Origin: Bacilli bacterium
GTDB taxonomy: Bacteria; Bacillota_I; Bacilli_A; ML615J-28; CAG-698
Length of the DNA: 29,815 nucleotides
Direction of reading: 5' to 3'
Assembly: GCA_028691715.1 (NCBI GenBank)
Contig: JAQUYR010000007.1
Location: forward strand, 2,438-32,252
Part shown: positions 20,871 through 28,988 of the stretch, piece by piece
Layout: each line of letters begins with the position of its first letter
How positions within the stretch are numbered: the first letter of the stretch is position 1
Position numbers and translations under genes: made by a program
Notes under the pieces: model-generated
Databases searched by the model: none
What the model was told of the DNA's origin: nothing
The model's input: only the letters and a program-made list of their open reading frames with translations

Positions 20871-23078
20871 ATGAATTGGCAAATTGCTATTGATGGTCCT
20901 GCTGGTTCTGGTAAAAGTACAATTGCTCAAGAGGTAGCTAAGAAGTTAAATTTTGAGCATATTGACACCGGTGCCATGTATCGAGCAGTCACTTTAAAAG
21001 CGTTAAAACTTAAGGTTGACTTAGAAAACGAGGATGATTTTAAATTTCTGGAAAACACCAAAATTGACTTTAGAAAGCAAAAAATTTATTTGGATGATAT
21101 CGATGTCACTAAGGAGATTAGAACACTGGATATCACAAATAACGTTTCTTTAGTATCCAAATATGGGTATGTAAGGAAAAAAATGGTTGCTTTACAACAG
21201 TTCCTAGTCGCTAACAAAAATGTCATTATGGATGGTAGAGACATAGGAACAGTCGTTCTTCCAAATGCAAACTTGAAGATATTCTTAAATGCGAATGTTG
21301 AAGAGCGTGCCTATCGAAGAATGAAGGAAAGACAGGAACAGAATTTAGAGACATACGATTTCGAGACAACTGTTAAAGAAATTATCGAAAGGGATTTTAA
21401 AGATAGCACCCGCCCAATAAGCCCCCTAAAAAAAGCTGATGATGCTATAGAAATAGACTCATCTAATTTATCCGTCGAAAATGTGGTCGATGAGATCATA
21501 AGTTTAGTATTTGAAAGAGGTTACAACATGGAAAAAGAACTTAAAAACGAAAACGTTGAGATTCAAGAAGAAGCTCAAAAAGAAGAAACTCAAATTGAAG
21601 AAGAAGTAGTAGAAACAGCAGCCTCTACAGATGAAAATGTAGAAGTGGAAGAGGAAACTGTCGAGGAAGAAAAAGCTGAAACAGCAGCAAAGTACAAAGA
21701 ATTACAAATAGTAACTGGTACAGTTTTGGAAGTTATTTCTGAACAACCAGAATCAAAGCAAGGAAACAGAACTATTAAAGCCAAAGAAGAGAGAGTATTA
21801 ATCGCCTTAGAAGATGGTCAAGAAGGTTTCTTATTCAAGAGAGACACTGCTAATATCAAGGAAGATGAGGACTTAATTGATTTATTCTGTGAAGGCGATA
21901 AAGTAGAAGTTGCTATCAAAAAGATATTCCCCGATGGAGGAAAATTCATTTTCTCTACTGTTTTACTAGAAAAACGTAAGGATTTAGAAAAATTTGGGGC
22001 TGAATTAAAAAGAGATACTGTTTTTACAGCAAAGGTTTTAAAACAAATTCAAGTAGGATTACTGATGAAATATGAAGAATTCTCATGTTTATTACCAACA
22101 TCACAAGCTGCTGTTGCTGAGAGCGAATTGGGTTCATTAGTTGGAAAAGAAATTTCTGTTGCTCCTATTAGAGTGGATTATGGTAGAATTCGTATCATTG
22201 TATCTCAGGTTTTAGCCGATAGAATTAATGCCCGCGCTAATAAAAAAGCCTTTTTAGAGACTTTAGAAGTTGGCCAAGTATTTGATGGTGTTGTTAAAAA
22301 TATCGAAAAATACGGTGCATTTGTTGAAATAAGCAAAGATGTTGAAGGCTTATTACACATTTCTGAGATTGATCACACTCGTGTATTCAAAGTTGAAAAA
22401 GTTCTTAATGTTGGTGACCCAGTAAAAGTAAAAGTTATTAAACTTGAAAAAGACCATATCGGATTATCTAGAAAAGCATTAATCCCTAATTATTGGGAAG
22501 AATATACTTCAGACAAAGCTGTTGACGCAATAGTAAAAGGAACAGCAGTAGAAATAAATAATTCAGGTATAGTTATGGCATTGACTCCAGAAATTACAGG
22601 TTTCTTACCAAAGAGTGAATTCTCTTGGGATAGAGATGCTAAAATTGAGGACAGTGTAAAACTAGGTGACGAAATCGAAGTGAAGATCATCGAAATCGAT
22701 GCTACTAAAAAACGTATTATTCTATCTAAAAAACAACTTGTTGATAATCCTTGGGCTTCATTAGAAGTAAAGGCTGGAGATATCGTTGACGTTAAAGTTA
22801 CAAAAATTTTACCTGAGGGATTCATTGTATCTGTTGGTAAAGTTGAAGGATATTTACCAAAATCTACTATTAGGAGTATTGATCCAAATTCTGTTCAATT
22901 AGAACAAGAAATCAAAGTCAAAGTAAGAGTATTAGATTCTGAGAAAAACAAATTAGTTGTAAGTATGAGAGATGCTGAAGAGAGAATTGAAAGAGAAATT
23001 TTCAAATCTACGATGGATCTTCAAGATAAAATGAGTAATACCTTCGGTGATTACCTAAAACAATCTAAGAAAAAGTAG
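20871..23078 (+). CDS. cmk-rpsA: Cytidylate kinase fused to ribosomal protein S1
   Basis: One 735-codon frame joins two neighbouring Bacillota genes. Residues 1 to about 219 are a complete CMP kinase: GPAGSGKST (9-17), HIDTGAMYRA, MDGRDIGTVV (120-129) and RDFKDSTRPISPLKKA. It makes CDP/dCDP. Residues 220-273 form a very acidic linker. From about 274 come five S1-type RNA-binding repeats, beginning near 276, 377, 467, 551 and 633; the third is the most typical (GVVKNIEKYGAFVEISK, EGLLHISEI). S1 helps the 30S subunit bind mRNA. Met220 (21528) has the SD AAAGAGG seven bases upstream, so a free 516-residue S1 may also be made. der follows after 8 bp. Confidence 0.92.
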   Translation: MNWQIAIDGPAGSGKSTIAQEVAKKLNFEHIDTGAMYRAVTLKALKLKVDLENEDDFKFLENTKIDFRKQKIYLDDIDVTKEIRTLDITNNVSLVSKYGYVRKKMVALQQFLVANKNVIMDGRDIGTVVLPNANLKIFLNANVEERAYRRMKERQEQNLETYDFETTVKEIIERDFKDSTRPISPLKKADDAIEIDSSNLSVENVVDEIISLVFERGYNMEKELKNENVEIQEEAQKEETQIEEEVVETAASTDENVEVEEETVEEEKAETAAKYKELQIVTGTVLEVISEQPESKQGNRTIKAKEERVLIALEDGQEGFLFKRDTANIKEDEDLIDLFCEGDKVEVAIKKIFPDGGKFIFSTVLLEKRKDLEKFGAELKRDTVFTAKVLKQIQVGLLMKYEEFSCLLPTSQAAVAESELGSLVGKEISVAPIRVDYGRIRIIVSQVLADRINARANKKAFLETLEVGQVFDGVVKNIEKYGAFVEISKDVEGLLHISEIDHTRVFKVEKVLNVGDPVKVKVIKLEKDHIGLSRKALIPNYWEEYTSDKAVDAIVKGTAVEINNSGIVMALTPEITGFLPKSEFSWDRDAKIEDSVKLGDEIEVKIIEIDATKKRIILSKKQLVDNPWASLEVKAGDIVDVKVTKILPEGFIVSVGKVEGYLPKSTIRSIDPNSVQLEQEIKVKVRVLDSEKNKLVVSMRDAEERIEREIFKSTMDLQDKMSNTFGDYLKQSKKK
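21514..21530 (+). promoter_or_regulatory. Internal ribosome-binding site and start inside cmk-rpsA
   Basis: AAAGAGG (21514-21520) lies seven bases before an in-frame ATG (21528-21530) exactly at the junction between the kinase and the S1 part. It is probably the retained start of the ancestral rpsA gene, whose upstream stop codon has been lost. Confidence 0.6.
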
Positions 23079-23086
23079 GCCAGAAT

Positions 23087-24394
23087 ATGCGTGGAGTTGT
23101 TGCTATTGTAGGTAGACCTAACGTTGGTAAATCTAGTTTATTTAACAGAATTATTGGCGATAGAGTATCTATTACAGACGATGCTAGTGGCATTACTAGA
23201 GATCGTATTTACGGTAAAGCTTCATGGCTAAATCAAGATTTTAGGCTTATTGACACAGGAGGGATCATCTTAAAAGATGAGCCCTTTTCTAAAGAAATAA
23301 GAGCACAAGCCAGTTTAGCAATTGATGAAGCTGACGTAATCGTTATGGTTGTGGATGTGAGGGCTTCAATTACGGTTGAAGACGAAGATGTTATGGGGAT
23401 TCTCCAAAGAAGTAATAAACCAGTTATCATTGCTGCAAACAAAGTGGATGATAATAGTTTCGTAGAGATGTCATATGATTTCTATAGTTTGGGTGTCACT
23501 GATGTTATTCCAATAAGTGCCTTGCATGGAATTGGATTAGGTGATTTACTGGATAAAATTATTGAATATATGCCAGCTGAAAGAAAAAACCCTTATGAAG
23601 AGGGAACTATCAGATTCTGTTTAATCGGTCAACCTAATGTCGGTAAGTCGACATTGTCTAATGCGATTGTTGGCGAGGAAAGAACGATAGTCAGCGAAAT
23701 ACCAGGTACTACTAGAGATGCTGTTGACACAGTTTTTACCAGAAACGGAAGAAAATTTGTTGTTGTTGATACCGCTGGAATTAGAAAACAGGGTAAGATA
23801 TATGAAAATGCTGAAAAGTATAGTGTCCTAAGAGCTTTAAGCGCTATTGAAAGATGCGATATTGCTGTTATCATCTTAGATGGAACAAATGATTTATGTG
23901 AACAGGATAAGAGAATTGCTGGATATGCTCGAGAAGCGAATAGAGCAATTGTCATTGTCATTAATAAATGGGATATTGTTGAGAAAGATGATAAGACGAT
24001 GAAAAAGATGACAGAGAAGATAAAAATTCAAATGCCATTTATTGAATTCGCACCTATAATTTTCTTGTCAGCTATCAGAAAAGAGAGAGTCCATTTATTA
24101 TTAGATGAAATCGAAAAGGTTTATAATAATTTTAATCGAAGAGTTCAAACAAGTGTCTTAAATGATGTTTTACTCGATGCTTTATTATTAAATCAGCCAC
24201 CAATGTTCAATGGAAATCGTTTGAAATTGAGCTATGCTACGCAAGATGATGTCATGCCACCATCTTTTGTATTATTTGTAAACGATGAAAAGCATATGCA
24301 TTTTTCATATTTACGTTATTTAGAAAATAAACTGCGTGAATCATTTGATTTTAGTGGCTCACCATTAAAATTTACTTTGAGAAAAAAGGAATAA
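23087..24394 (+). CDS. der: GTPase Der (EngA), ribosome assembly
   Basis: Der is an essential double GTPase for 50S assembly, and the 435 residues match the family. G domain 1 has GRPNVGKS (9-16), DTGG and NKVD (118-121). G domain 2 has GQPNVGKS (181-188), DTAGIRKQGKI and NKWD (293-296). A KH-like C-terminal domain follows (about 350-435), with LLLNQPPMFNGNRLKLSYATQ. The start lies 8 bp after the S1 stop, with a weak SD overlapping that stop (TAGG), so coupling with the fusion gene is likely. A GC-rich terminator starts at its stop codon. Confidence 0.97.
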   Translation: MRGVVAIVGRPNVGKSSLFNRIIGDRVSITDDASGITRDRIYGKASWLNQDFRLIDTGGIILKDEPFSKEIRAQASLAIDEADVIVMVVDVRASITVEDEDVMGILQRSNKPVIIAANKVDDNSFVEMSYDFYSLGVTDVIPISALHGIGLGDLLDKIIEYMPAERKNPYEEGTIRFCLIGQPNVGKSTLSNAIVGEERTIVSEIPGTTRDAVDTVFTRNGRKFVVVDTAGIRKQGKIYENAEKYSVLRALSAIERCDIAVIILDGTNDLCEQDKRIAGYAREANRAIVIVINKWDIVEKDDKTMKKMTEKIKIQMPFIEFAPIIFLSAIRKERVHLLLDEIEKVYNNFNRRVQTSVLNDVLLDALLLNQPPMFNGNRLKLSYATQDDVMPPSFVLFVNDEKHMHFSYLRYLENKLRESFDFSGSPLKFTLRKKE

Positions 24395-24421
24395 TCCTCC
24401 CGAAACGGGGATTATTTTTTT
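24391..24421 (+). terminator. Intrinsic terminator after der
   Basis: ATAATCC, a two-base bulge and CCG pair with CGG and GGATTAT around an AAA loop, followed by a run of seven T. The stem includes the der stop codon. It ends the cmk-rpsA-der unit. Confidence 0.85.
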
Positions 24422-24487
24422 CAAAAAAATCAATTTTTTCATGTAAATTTTCTGAAAAAAAATGATAAAAAAATATCTAGTTTTTTA

Positions 24488-24516
24488 TTGTTTTACAATT
24501 TTAAAGATGTTATACT
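24488..24516 (+). promoter_or_regulatory. Promoter for the HU-like / ankyrin pair
   Basis: TTGTTT (24488-24493) and TATACT (24511-24516) are 17 bases apart, with TG at 24508-24509 making an extended -10. The ATG of the HU-like gene is 38 bp downstream. Confidence 0.65.
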
Positions 24517-24554
24517 TAAGACGTCGTTTTCCTCATTTAAAGGAGTATCAAATT

Positions 24555-24833
24555 ATGAAAAAAAGTATTTATGTGACTAAAATAAGTCAAGAACTTAACA
24601 TGACAAAGAAGGCTGTTGAAGAAGTTACGGATGCTTTTATTAATGAATTAATAGATAGTCTTGTTAAAGAAAATAGTGTTTCAATTACCAATTTTGGAAC
24701 ATTTAAGAAGATTAAAACCAAGCCATATGATTATTTTAGCCCTGTTGATGGAAAAAAAATGGTAACAGATGGAATGATAAAGATTTCTTTTTCGATGAGT
24801 AAGGATTTTTCAAGAAAGGTTAATAAGAGGTGA
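24555..24833 (+). CDS. Divergent HU-family DNA-binding protein
   Basis: This 92-residue protein has the HU/IHF fold pattern: an alpha-helical N-half (KISQELNMTKKAVEEVTDAFINELIDSLVKENSVSITNFGTF) and a beta-arm region. HU proteins bend and compact DNA. NFGTF is well conserved, but the arm tip that normally reads RNPxTG is YFSPVDG here, and the flanking arginines are missing. It is therefore either a lineage-specific nucleoid protein or a specialised HU paralogue. ATG 24555 has the SD AAAGGAG; an upstream in-frame ATG (24462) would precede the promoter and was rejected. Its end overlaps the SD of the ankyrin gene, so the two are co-translated. Confidence 0.85.
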   Translation: MKKSIYVTKISQELNMTKKAVEEVTDAFINELIDSLVKENSVSITNFGTFKKIKTKPYDYFSPVDGKKMVTDGMIKISFSMSKDFSRKVNKR

Positions 24834-24837
24834 GATT

Positions 24838-26148
24838 GTGGAAACAATTTACAGATTGTATAAAGATGTTGGTGACAATTTATCAGAAAATATCTTTGAT
24901 GCTGTTATGCGAAATGATTGTCGCTATATTATTAACTATTATGAAGAAGGAAATGATATCAATATCACGGATAATAGAGGAGAAAATCTAGTTCATAAAG
25001 CATCCAGAAATAATAACTATGAGGTGGTTGATTTATTACTAAAACTTAAGGTTGATGTCAATGCCCAAAATAGATATTTAGATACTCCCCTACATCTAGC
25101 TGTGCAGTTTCGAAATTCTGAGGTTGTTGAAAGACTGTTGTTCGAGCGTGCAAGAGTCAATGCCCGAAATAAAAAGGGTGTTTCACCACTACATATAGCT
25201 TCTTCCAATGGAAAAGAAGAGATACTAAATAGTCTTCTTGATCATGGAGCAAAATTAAATATTGCTGATCAGAATGGAATGAAACCAATTCACTATGCTG
25301 TTAAATCGGGAAAGAAGAGTGTTATCAGAAGCTTGCTAAACAATGGCGCTAGCTTAGTTGAAGTTGATGATCGCAAAAATAATGTCCTTCATCATGCATG
25401 CGAAGCAGGAAACGATGATCTTGTAATCTATATTCTTCGCCATATGATGGTAATCGATTCGAAAAACATCTATGGAGAAACTCCTCTCCATCTAGCTGCA
25501 AAGAATTGCTCAATTAATGGCTTAAAAGCTTTGATAGCAGCAGGATATGAAATAGAAGCCAAGAACGATAATGATTTAACGCCGATAGATGTTGCTCATA
25601 ATTCAGGGAAACTAGAAAACTACGAATTTTTGAATAATTATTATCGTAGTCAGGATTATAAGGATAAATTTTTAAAATATTCACTTCATCGTGCTGTTTG
25701 TCGTGGTGATTATGACTTTTTACTTCAGGAGATTACTTCAATAAATGTCAATAATTTTGATTACTTTGGAAAATCATTGATGTATTATGCCATAATTATG
25801 GGATCACTGAGAATCGTCAAGTTACTATATAAAAAGGGAGCTCGTATAGACAACATAGATGAATACAATCAATCTGCTCTCTTAATCGCTATTTATAGTG
25901 AAAACTATGAAATTACCAAATTTTTGCTCGAACATAAAGCAAATGTCAATGAAATATATTATGGACGCAGTTATCTATATCGTGCTATTTTGAGAAATGA
26001 TTATGAGACCGCAAAATTGTTGATTGAACATAAGGCCGATGTCAATTATATTGATGATAAGCATATTACTATTTATTCCTATGCTATTGAATATGCTAGT
26101 GATGAAATTATTGAATTATTACTAAACGAAAAGGCTTCATTGGTATAA
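24838..26148 (+). CDS. Ankyrin-repeat protein
   Basis: A 436-residue cytoplasmic protein made almost wholly of ankyrin repeats, about eleven to twelve of roughly 33 residues. The best are TPLHLAVQFRNSEVVERLL, SPLHIASSNGKEEILNSLL, KPIHYAVKSGKKSVIRSLL and TPLHLAAKNC; the C-terminal repeats are more degenerate. No signal peptide, membrane segment or enzyme domain is visible. Ankyrin stacks bind other proteins; the partner is unknown. It starts with GTG, 4 bp after the HU-like stop, using the SD AGAGGTGA that spans that stop, so translation is coupled. A terminator follows. Confidence 0.92.
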   Translation: METIYRLYKDVGDNLSENIFDAVMRNDCRYIINYYEEGNDINITDNRGENLVHKASRNNNYEVVDLLLKLKVDVNAQNRYLDTPLHLAVQFRNSEVVERLLFERARVNARNKKGVSPLHIASSNGKEEILNSLLDHGAKLNIADQNGMKPIHYAVKSGKKSVIRSLLNNGASLVEVDDRKNNVLHHACEAGNDDLVIYILRHMMVIDSKNIYGETPLHLAAKNCSINGLKALIAAGYEIEAKNDNDLTPIDVAHNSGKLENYEFLNNYYRSQDYKDKFLKYSLHRAVCRGDYDFLLQEITSINVNNFDYFGKSLMYYAIIMGSLRIVKLLYKKGARIDNIDEYNQSALLIAIYSENYEITKFLLEHKANVNEIYYGRSYLYRAILRNDYETAKLLIEHKADVNYIDDKHITIYSYAIEYASDEIIELLLNEKASLV

Positions 26149-26158
26149 ACAAAATAAC

Positions 26159-26187
26159 AAAAAGCAAGAATATTACTTGCTTTTTTT
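26159..26187 (+). terminator. Intrinsic terminator after the ankyrin gene
   Basis: AAAGCAAG (26161-26168) and CTTGCTTT (26176-26183) form a stem with a 7-nt loop, followed by T residues to 26187. It lies only 20 bp before the rdgB start, and rdgB has no clear promoter, so some read-through is likely. Confidence 0.85.
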
Positions 26188-26206
26188 AACTAGAAAGGTG
26201 GATAAT

Positions 26207-26779
26207 ATGAACATTATCTTAGCAACTCACAATAAAAATAAAGTTATTGAAATAAGGAACATTTTAAATTCTTACACTGTTTTAACACTAGACGATTTAA
26301 ATGATTTTGATGAAGTAGAAGAAACTGGCAAATCGTTTAGAGAAAATGCTTTTCTTAAGGCTGAATTCTACCATAAAAAATATCATCTTCCAGTAATTGC
26401 TGATGATTCAGGATTGACAGTGGATGCTCTTAATGGCGAACCAGGAATATATTCAGCAAGATATTCCAAATCAGGTGATCCTGTTGAAAACTATAAATTG
26501 CTTTTAGAAAATATGAAGAACATAGAGGACAGAAGAGCACATTTCAATTGTACTATTTGCTATATCGATGCGATAGGAAGTCCACATTATTTTGAAGGTG
26601 AAATTAAGGGTTTAATAAATCATGACCCTCTAGGAAAATTCGGCTTTGGGTATGATCCTATATTTTATTTACCTCAAAAGAACAAGACATTTGCTGAGTT
26701 ACCATCAGAGGAAAAAAATAAGATTTCTCATCGGGCAATTGCAATTGCAAAATTCATCGATTACATAAAAAGTATTTAA
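26207..26779 (+). CDS. rdgB: XTP/dITP pyrophosphatase (RdgB/HAM1)
   Basis: This enzyme hydrolyses XTP, ITP and dITP to monophosphates, keeping damaged purines out of DNA and RNA. The 190-residue protein carries the full signature: ATHNKNKVIEIRNIL, ETGKSFRENAFLKAEFY, ADDSGLTVDALNGEPGIYSARYS (Asp66/Asp67 catalytic) and FGFGYDPIFY with SHRAIAIAKF. ATG 26207 follows AAGGTGG by six bases and gives the standard MNIILATHN start; the TTG at 26177 would lie inside the terminator and was rejected. Confidence 0.96.
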   Translation: MNIILATHNKNKVIEIRNILNSYTVLTLDDLNDFDEVEETGKSFRENAFLKAEFYHKKYHLPVIADDSGLTVDALNGEPGIYSARYSKSGDPVENYKLLLENMKNIEDRRAHFNCTICYIDAIGSPHYFEGEIKGLINHDPLGKFGFGYDPIFYLPQKNKTFAELPSEEKNKISHRAIAIAKFIDYIKSI

Positions 26780-26796
26780 GTATTTGTAAATTTTTC

Positions 26797-26825
26797 TTGA
26801 TTTATTTTTGAAAATATTGTATAAT
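26797..26825 (+). promoter_or_regulatory. Promoter for rpsU
   Basis: TTGATT (26797-26802) and a perfect TATAAT (26820-26825) are 17 bases apart. A leader of about 30 nt with the strong SD AAGGAGG follows. Confidence 0.85.
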
Positions 26826-26861
26826 ATCATAGTAATTATGAGTGTGAAAGGAGGGACAAAT

Positions 26862-27047
26862 ATGCCAAAGACCATAGTTAGAGAAAACGAAACAATCGAA
26901 GATACACTTAAACGCTTTAAACGTGACGTGTCTAGAAGCGGTACCCTTCAAGAAGCACGTAAAAGGGAACATTATTTAAAACCAAGTGATATCAAAAAGA
27001 TGAAAAAAAGAGCGTTAAAGAAATCACAATATAAACGTTCTAACTAA
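26862..27047 (+). CDS. rpsU: 30S ribosomal protein S21
   Basis: A small basic 30S protein of 61 residues. MPKTIVRENETIEDTLKRFK, SGTLQEARKREHYLKPS and a Lys-rich tail (KKMKKRALKKSQYKRSN) are typical. The start at 26862 has a near-perfect SD (AAGGAGG, 26848-26854) seven bases upstream; the in-frame ATG at 26808 lies upstream of the -10 box and cannot be used. It is monocistronic, with its own promoter and a strong terminator. The yqeY gene that follows rpsU in Bacillus is absent here. Confidence 0.97.
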   Translation: MPKTIVRENETIEDTLKRFKRDVSRSGTLQEARKREHYLKPSDIKKMKKRALKKSQYKRSN

Positions 27048-27048
27048 T

Positions 27049-27071
27049 AAAAAGCCGAAAGGCTTTTTTTT
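27049..27071 (+). terminator. Intrinsic terminator after rpsU
   Basis: AAAAAGCC and GGCTTTTT form a stem closed by a stable GAAA tetraloop, followed by a T run to 27071. Confidence 0.93.
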
Positions 27072-27100
27072 ATCTCGGTTATCCTATTTGCGATTTTTTA

Positions 27101-27129
27101 TTAACAAAAATAGTGATTTATGATATAAT
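27101..27129 (+). promoter_or_regulatory. Promoter for phoH-ybeY-cdd-era
   Basis: TTAACA (27101-27106) and TATAAT (27124-27129) are 17 bases apart, with TG at 27121-27122 forming an extended -10. This is a strong predicted promoter for the four-gene unit that runs to the window end. Confidence 0.85.
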
Positions 27130-27162
27130 GATTGTACATATATAAATATACGAAAGGAAAAT

Positions 27163-27210
27163 ATGAAGATTTATTATCATCTTTATATAAGAAGACATGA
27201 CGACATTTAA
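27163..27210 (+). CDS. Possible 15-residue upstream ORF overlapping the phoH start
   Basis: ATG 27163 has the SD GAAAGGAAA just upstream and opens a 15-codon frame (MKIYYHLYIRRHDDI) ending in TAA at 27208-27210. It is in another frame from phoH, and its stop lies 11 bp past the phoH ATG at 27197, which has a weaker SD of its own. This layout would allow translational coupling or control. It could also be chance. Confidence 0.4.
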   Translation: MKIYYHLYIRRHDDI

Positions 27211-28156
27211 ATCCATTTATAAATTATTCAATTTAGAGAATGAGAGAAAGATTTTAGGACCAAATAATAGCTTCTTAAAAGCAGTTGAAGAAAAATTTGG
27301 TATTGAAATAATATCTCGTCAAGGAGAGATTTTGATTCCTGACGATAAAATTGAATATGAAAATGAGATTGCTAATATTTTTAGTGTTTTGGAGAGAATT
27401 TTAGAGAAGGTGGAAGACATCACTTTGTCAGATATCTCCAGTATTTTGAATAATATTGGAAAGATCAGCCCGACGATAATTGTAAATCTTTATCTTGATA
27501 AGACAATTTTGTTTACAACAAATAGTGGAAGGACAATCTATCCTCGGACAATAAATCAAAAAATATATATCAGGTCATTAGCTGAAAATGATATTATTTT
27601 TGCTGTTGGACCAGCGGGAACTGGAAAAACATTTTTAGCTGTTCTTTTTGCAATCAATCAGTTGCGCTCTAATAGGGCTAAGAAGATAGTCCTAGTCAGA
27701 CCAGTTGTTGAGGCCGGAGAAAAATTGGGATTTCTTCCTGGAGATTTAAAGGAAAAAATTGATCCATATCTGATCCCTCTATATGATGCTTTATACGAGT
27801 GTCTGGGAAAGGAAAGTGTCGATAAGTTAATTGAGAAAGGAACTATTGAAGTAGCTCCTCTTGCCTATATGCGAGGTAGAACTCTAGAAAATGCGATTGT
27901 TATTTTGGATGAAGCTCAAAATTCTACACTGTCACAGATGAAAATGTTTCTGACAAGACTAGGTTATAACTCTAAAATGATTATAACAGGCGATGTTACT
28001 CAAATTGACTTGCCAAATAAAAATTCATCGGGATTAATTGAAGCTATTGAATTATTATCCAATATAAAAGGTATTGCTGTTTCTCGCTTTGAAAAAATTG
28101 ATGTTATGCGTCACCCTTTAGTGTATAAAATAATTGAAAGATATGAGAATAGATAA
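27197..28156 (+). CDS. phoH: PhoH-like ATPase (YbeZ)
   Basis: A 319-residue ATPase of the PhoH/YbeZ family, a partner of YbeY in rRNA processing and RNA metabolism. The N-terminal part (about 1-115) is the small KH-like region. The ATPase core has GPAGTGKTFLA (138-148), VRPVVEAGEKLGFLPGDLKEK, Walker B VILDEAQNST (Asp238, Glu239) and TGDVTQIDLP. ATG 27197 is the first start in frame after the promoter; its SD (AAGAAG) is modest, and a short upstream ORF overlaps it. The stop overlaps the ybeY ATG by 1 bp, as expected for proteins that act together. Confidence 0.94.
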   Translation: MTTFKSIYKLFNLENERKILGPNNSFLKAVEEKFGIEIISRQGEILIPDDKIEYENEIANIFSVLERILEKVEDITLSDISSILNNIGKISPTIIVNLYLDKTILFTTNSGRTIYPRTINQKIYIRSLAENDIIFAVGPAGTGKTFLAVLFAINQLRSNRAKKIVLVRPVVEAGEKLGFLPGDLKEKIDPYLIPLYDALYECLGKESVDKLIEKGTIEVAPLAYMRGRTLENAIVILDEAQNSTLSQMKMFLTRLGYNSKMIITGDVTQIDLPNKNSSGLIEAIELLSNIKGIAVSRFEKIDVMRHPLVYKIIERYENR

Positions 28157-28575
28157 TGAAAATAAATTTATTTTTAAATTATAAAGAAGAAATTAAATTT
28201 GATTATAAAAAAATAATATCTGATATTGAAAAAGGAATTAAAGATGAAAAAGAGATATCCTTGATTCTTGTAGATTTAGAGGAAATAAAAACAATAAATC
28301 TGCAATATCGCGGACTCGATTATCCAACTGATGTCATTTCCTTTGAGGAAGAGGATAATGAGGATGAACTTTACTTAGGTGATATCTTTGTTTGCATTGA
28401 TAAAGTTTATATGCAGGCTGAAAGCTATAATCACAGTAACGAAAGAGAATTCGCTTTTTTAGTAGTCCATGGAATTCTTCATCTATCGGGATATGATCAT
28501 ATGAATGATGAAGAAGAGAAAAAAATGTTTGATAAACAGGAAGAAATATTGGAAAGTCTTAACTACAGGAGATAA
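28156..28575 (+). CDS. ybeY: Endoribonuclease YbeY (rRNA maturation)
   Basis: A single-strand-specific metallo-endoribonuclease for 16S rRNA 3' maturation and ribosome quality control. The 139-residue protein contains the zinc motif HGILHLSGYDH with His105, His109 and His115, and upstream RGLDYPTDVISFEEE and LGDIFVC, all standard. It overlaps phoH by 1 bp and is followed by cdd after 2 bp. The dgkA gene that usually separates ybeY and cdd in Bacillus is missing. Confidence 0.95.
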   Translation: MKINLFLNYKEEIKFDYKKIISDIEKGIKDEKEISLILVDLEEIKTINLQYRGLDYPTDVISFEEEDNEDELYLGDIFVCIDKVYMQAESYNHSNEREFAFLVVHGILHLSGYDHMNDEEEKKMFDKQEEILESLNYRR

Positions 28576-28577
28576 AA

Positions 28578-28988
28578 ATGGAAAAAATAATCGAAAAAAT
28601 GTATGAAGAAGCGATTAAGGCGTACAAAAATGCTTATACTCCATATTCAAAATTTAATGTTGGGGCAGCGGTTCTTTTAAAAGATGGAACTATTATCAAG
28701 GGATGCAATATTGAAAATGCTTCTTATGGACTATCAAATTGCGCTGAAAGAACAACTCTTTTCACAACATATGCCATGGGATATAAAAAGGATGATATAG
28801 AAAAATTTTTAATTGTGGCTAACACTAAAAGACCTGTTTCTCCTTGTGGTGCTTGTAGACAAGTGATGGCTGAATTGATGAATTTAGATACTGAAGTTTT
28901 TCTGACAAACTTAAATAGAGATGTTAAAGTGATGAAGGTATCTGAACTAATACCATACAGCTTTTCAGGAGAAGACTTAAATGAATAA
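28578..28988 (+). CDS. cdd: Cytidine deaminase
   Basis: This enzyme deaminates cytidine and deoxycytidine to uridine and deoxyuridine in pyrimidine salvage. The 136-residue homotetrameric-type protein shows YSKFNVGAAVLLKDG, NIENASYGLSNCAERTTLF (Cys55 zinc ligand, Glu57 proton shuttle) and SPCGACRQVMAE (Cys90 and Cys93 zinc ligands). It sits between ybeY and era as in Bacillus, and overlaps era by 8 bp. Confidence 0.96.
   Translation: MEKIIEKMYEEAIKAYKNAYTPYSKFNVGAAVLLKDGTIIKGCNIENASYGLSNCAERTTLFTTYAMGYKKDDIEKFLIVANTKRPVSPCGACRQVMAELMNLDTEVFLTNLNRDVKVMKVSELIPYSFSGEDLNE

Noticed and set aside
22490..22825. 111-codon minus-strand frame opposite the S1 repeats
   Set aside because: Low-complexity Ser/Thr-rich translation with no recognisable domain, inside a well-supported gene.
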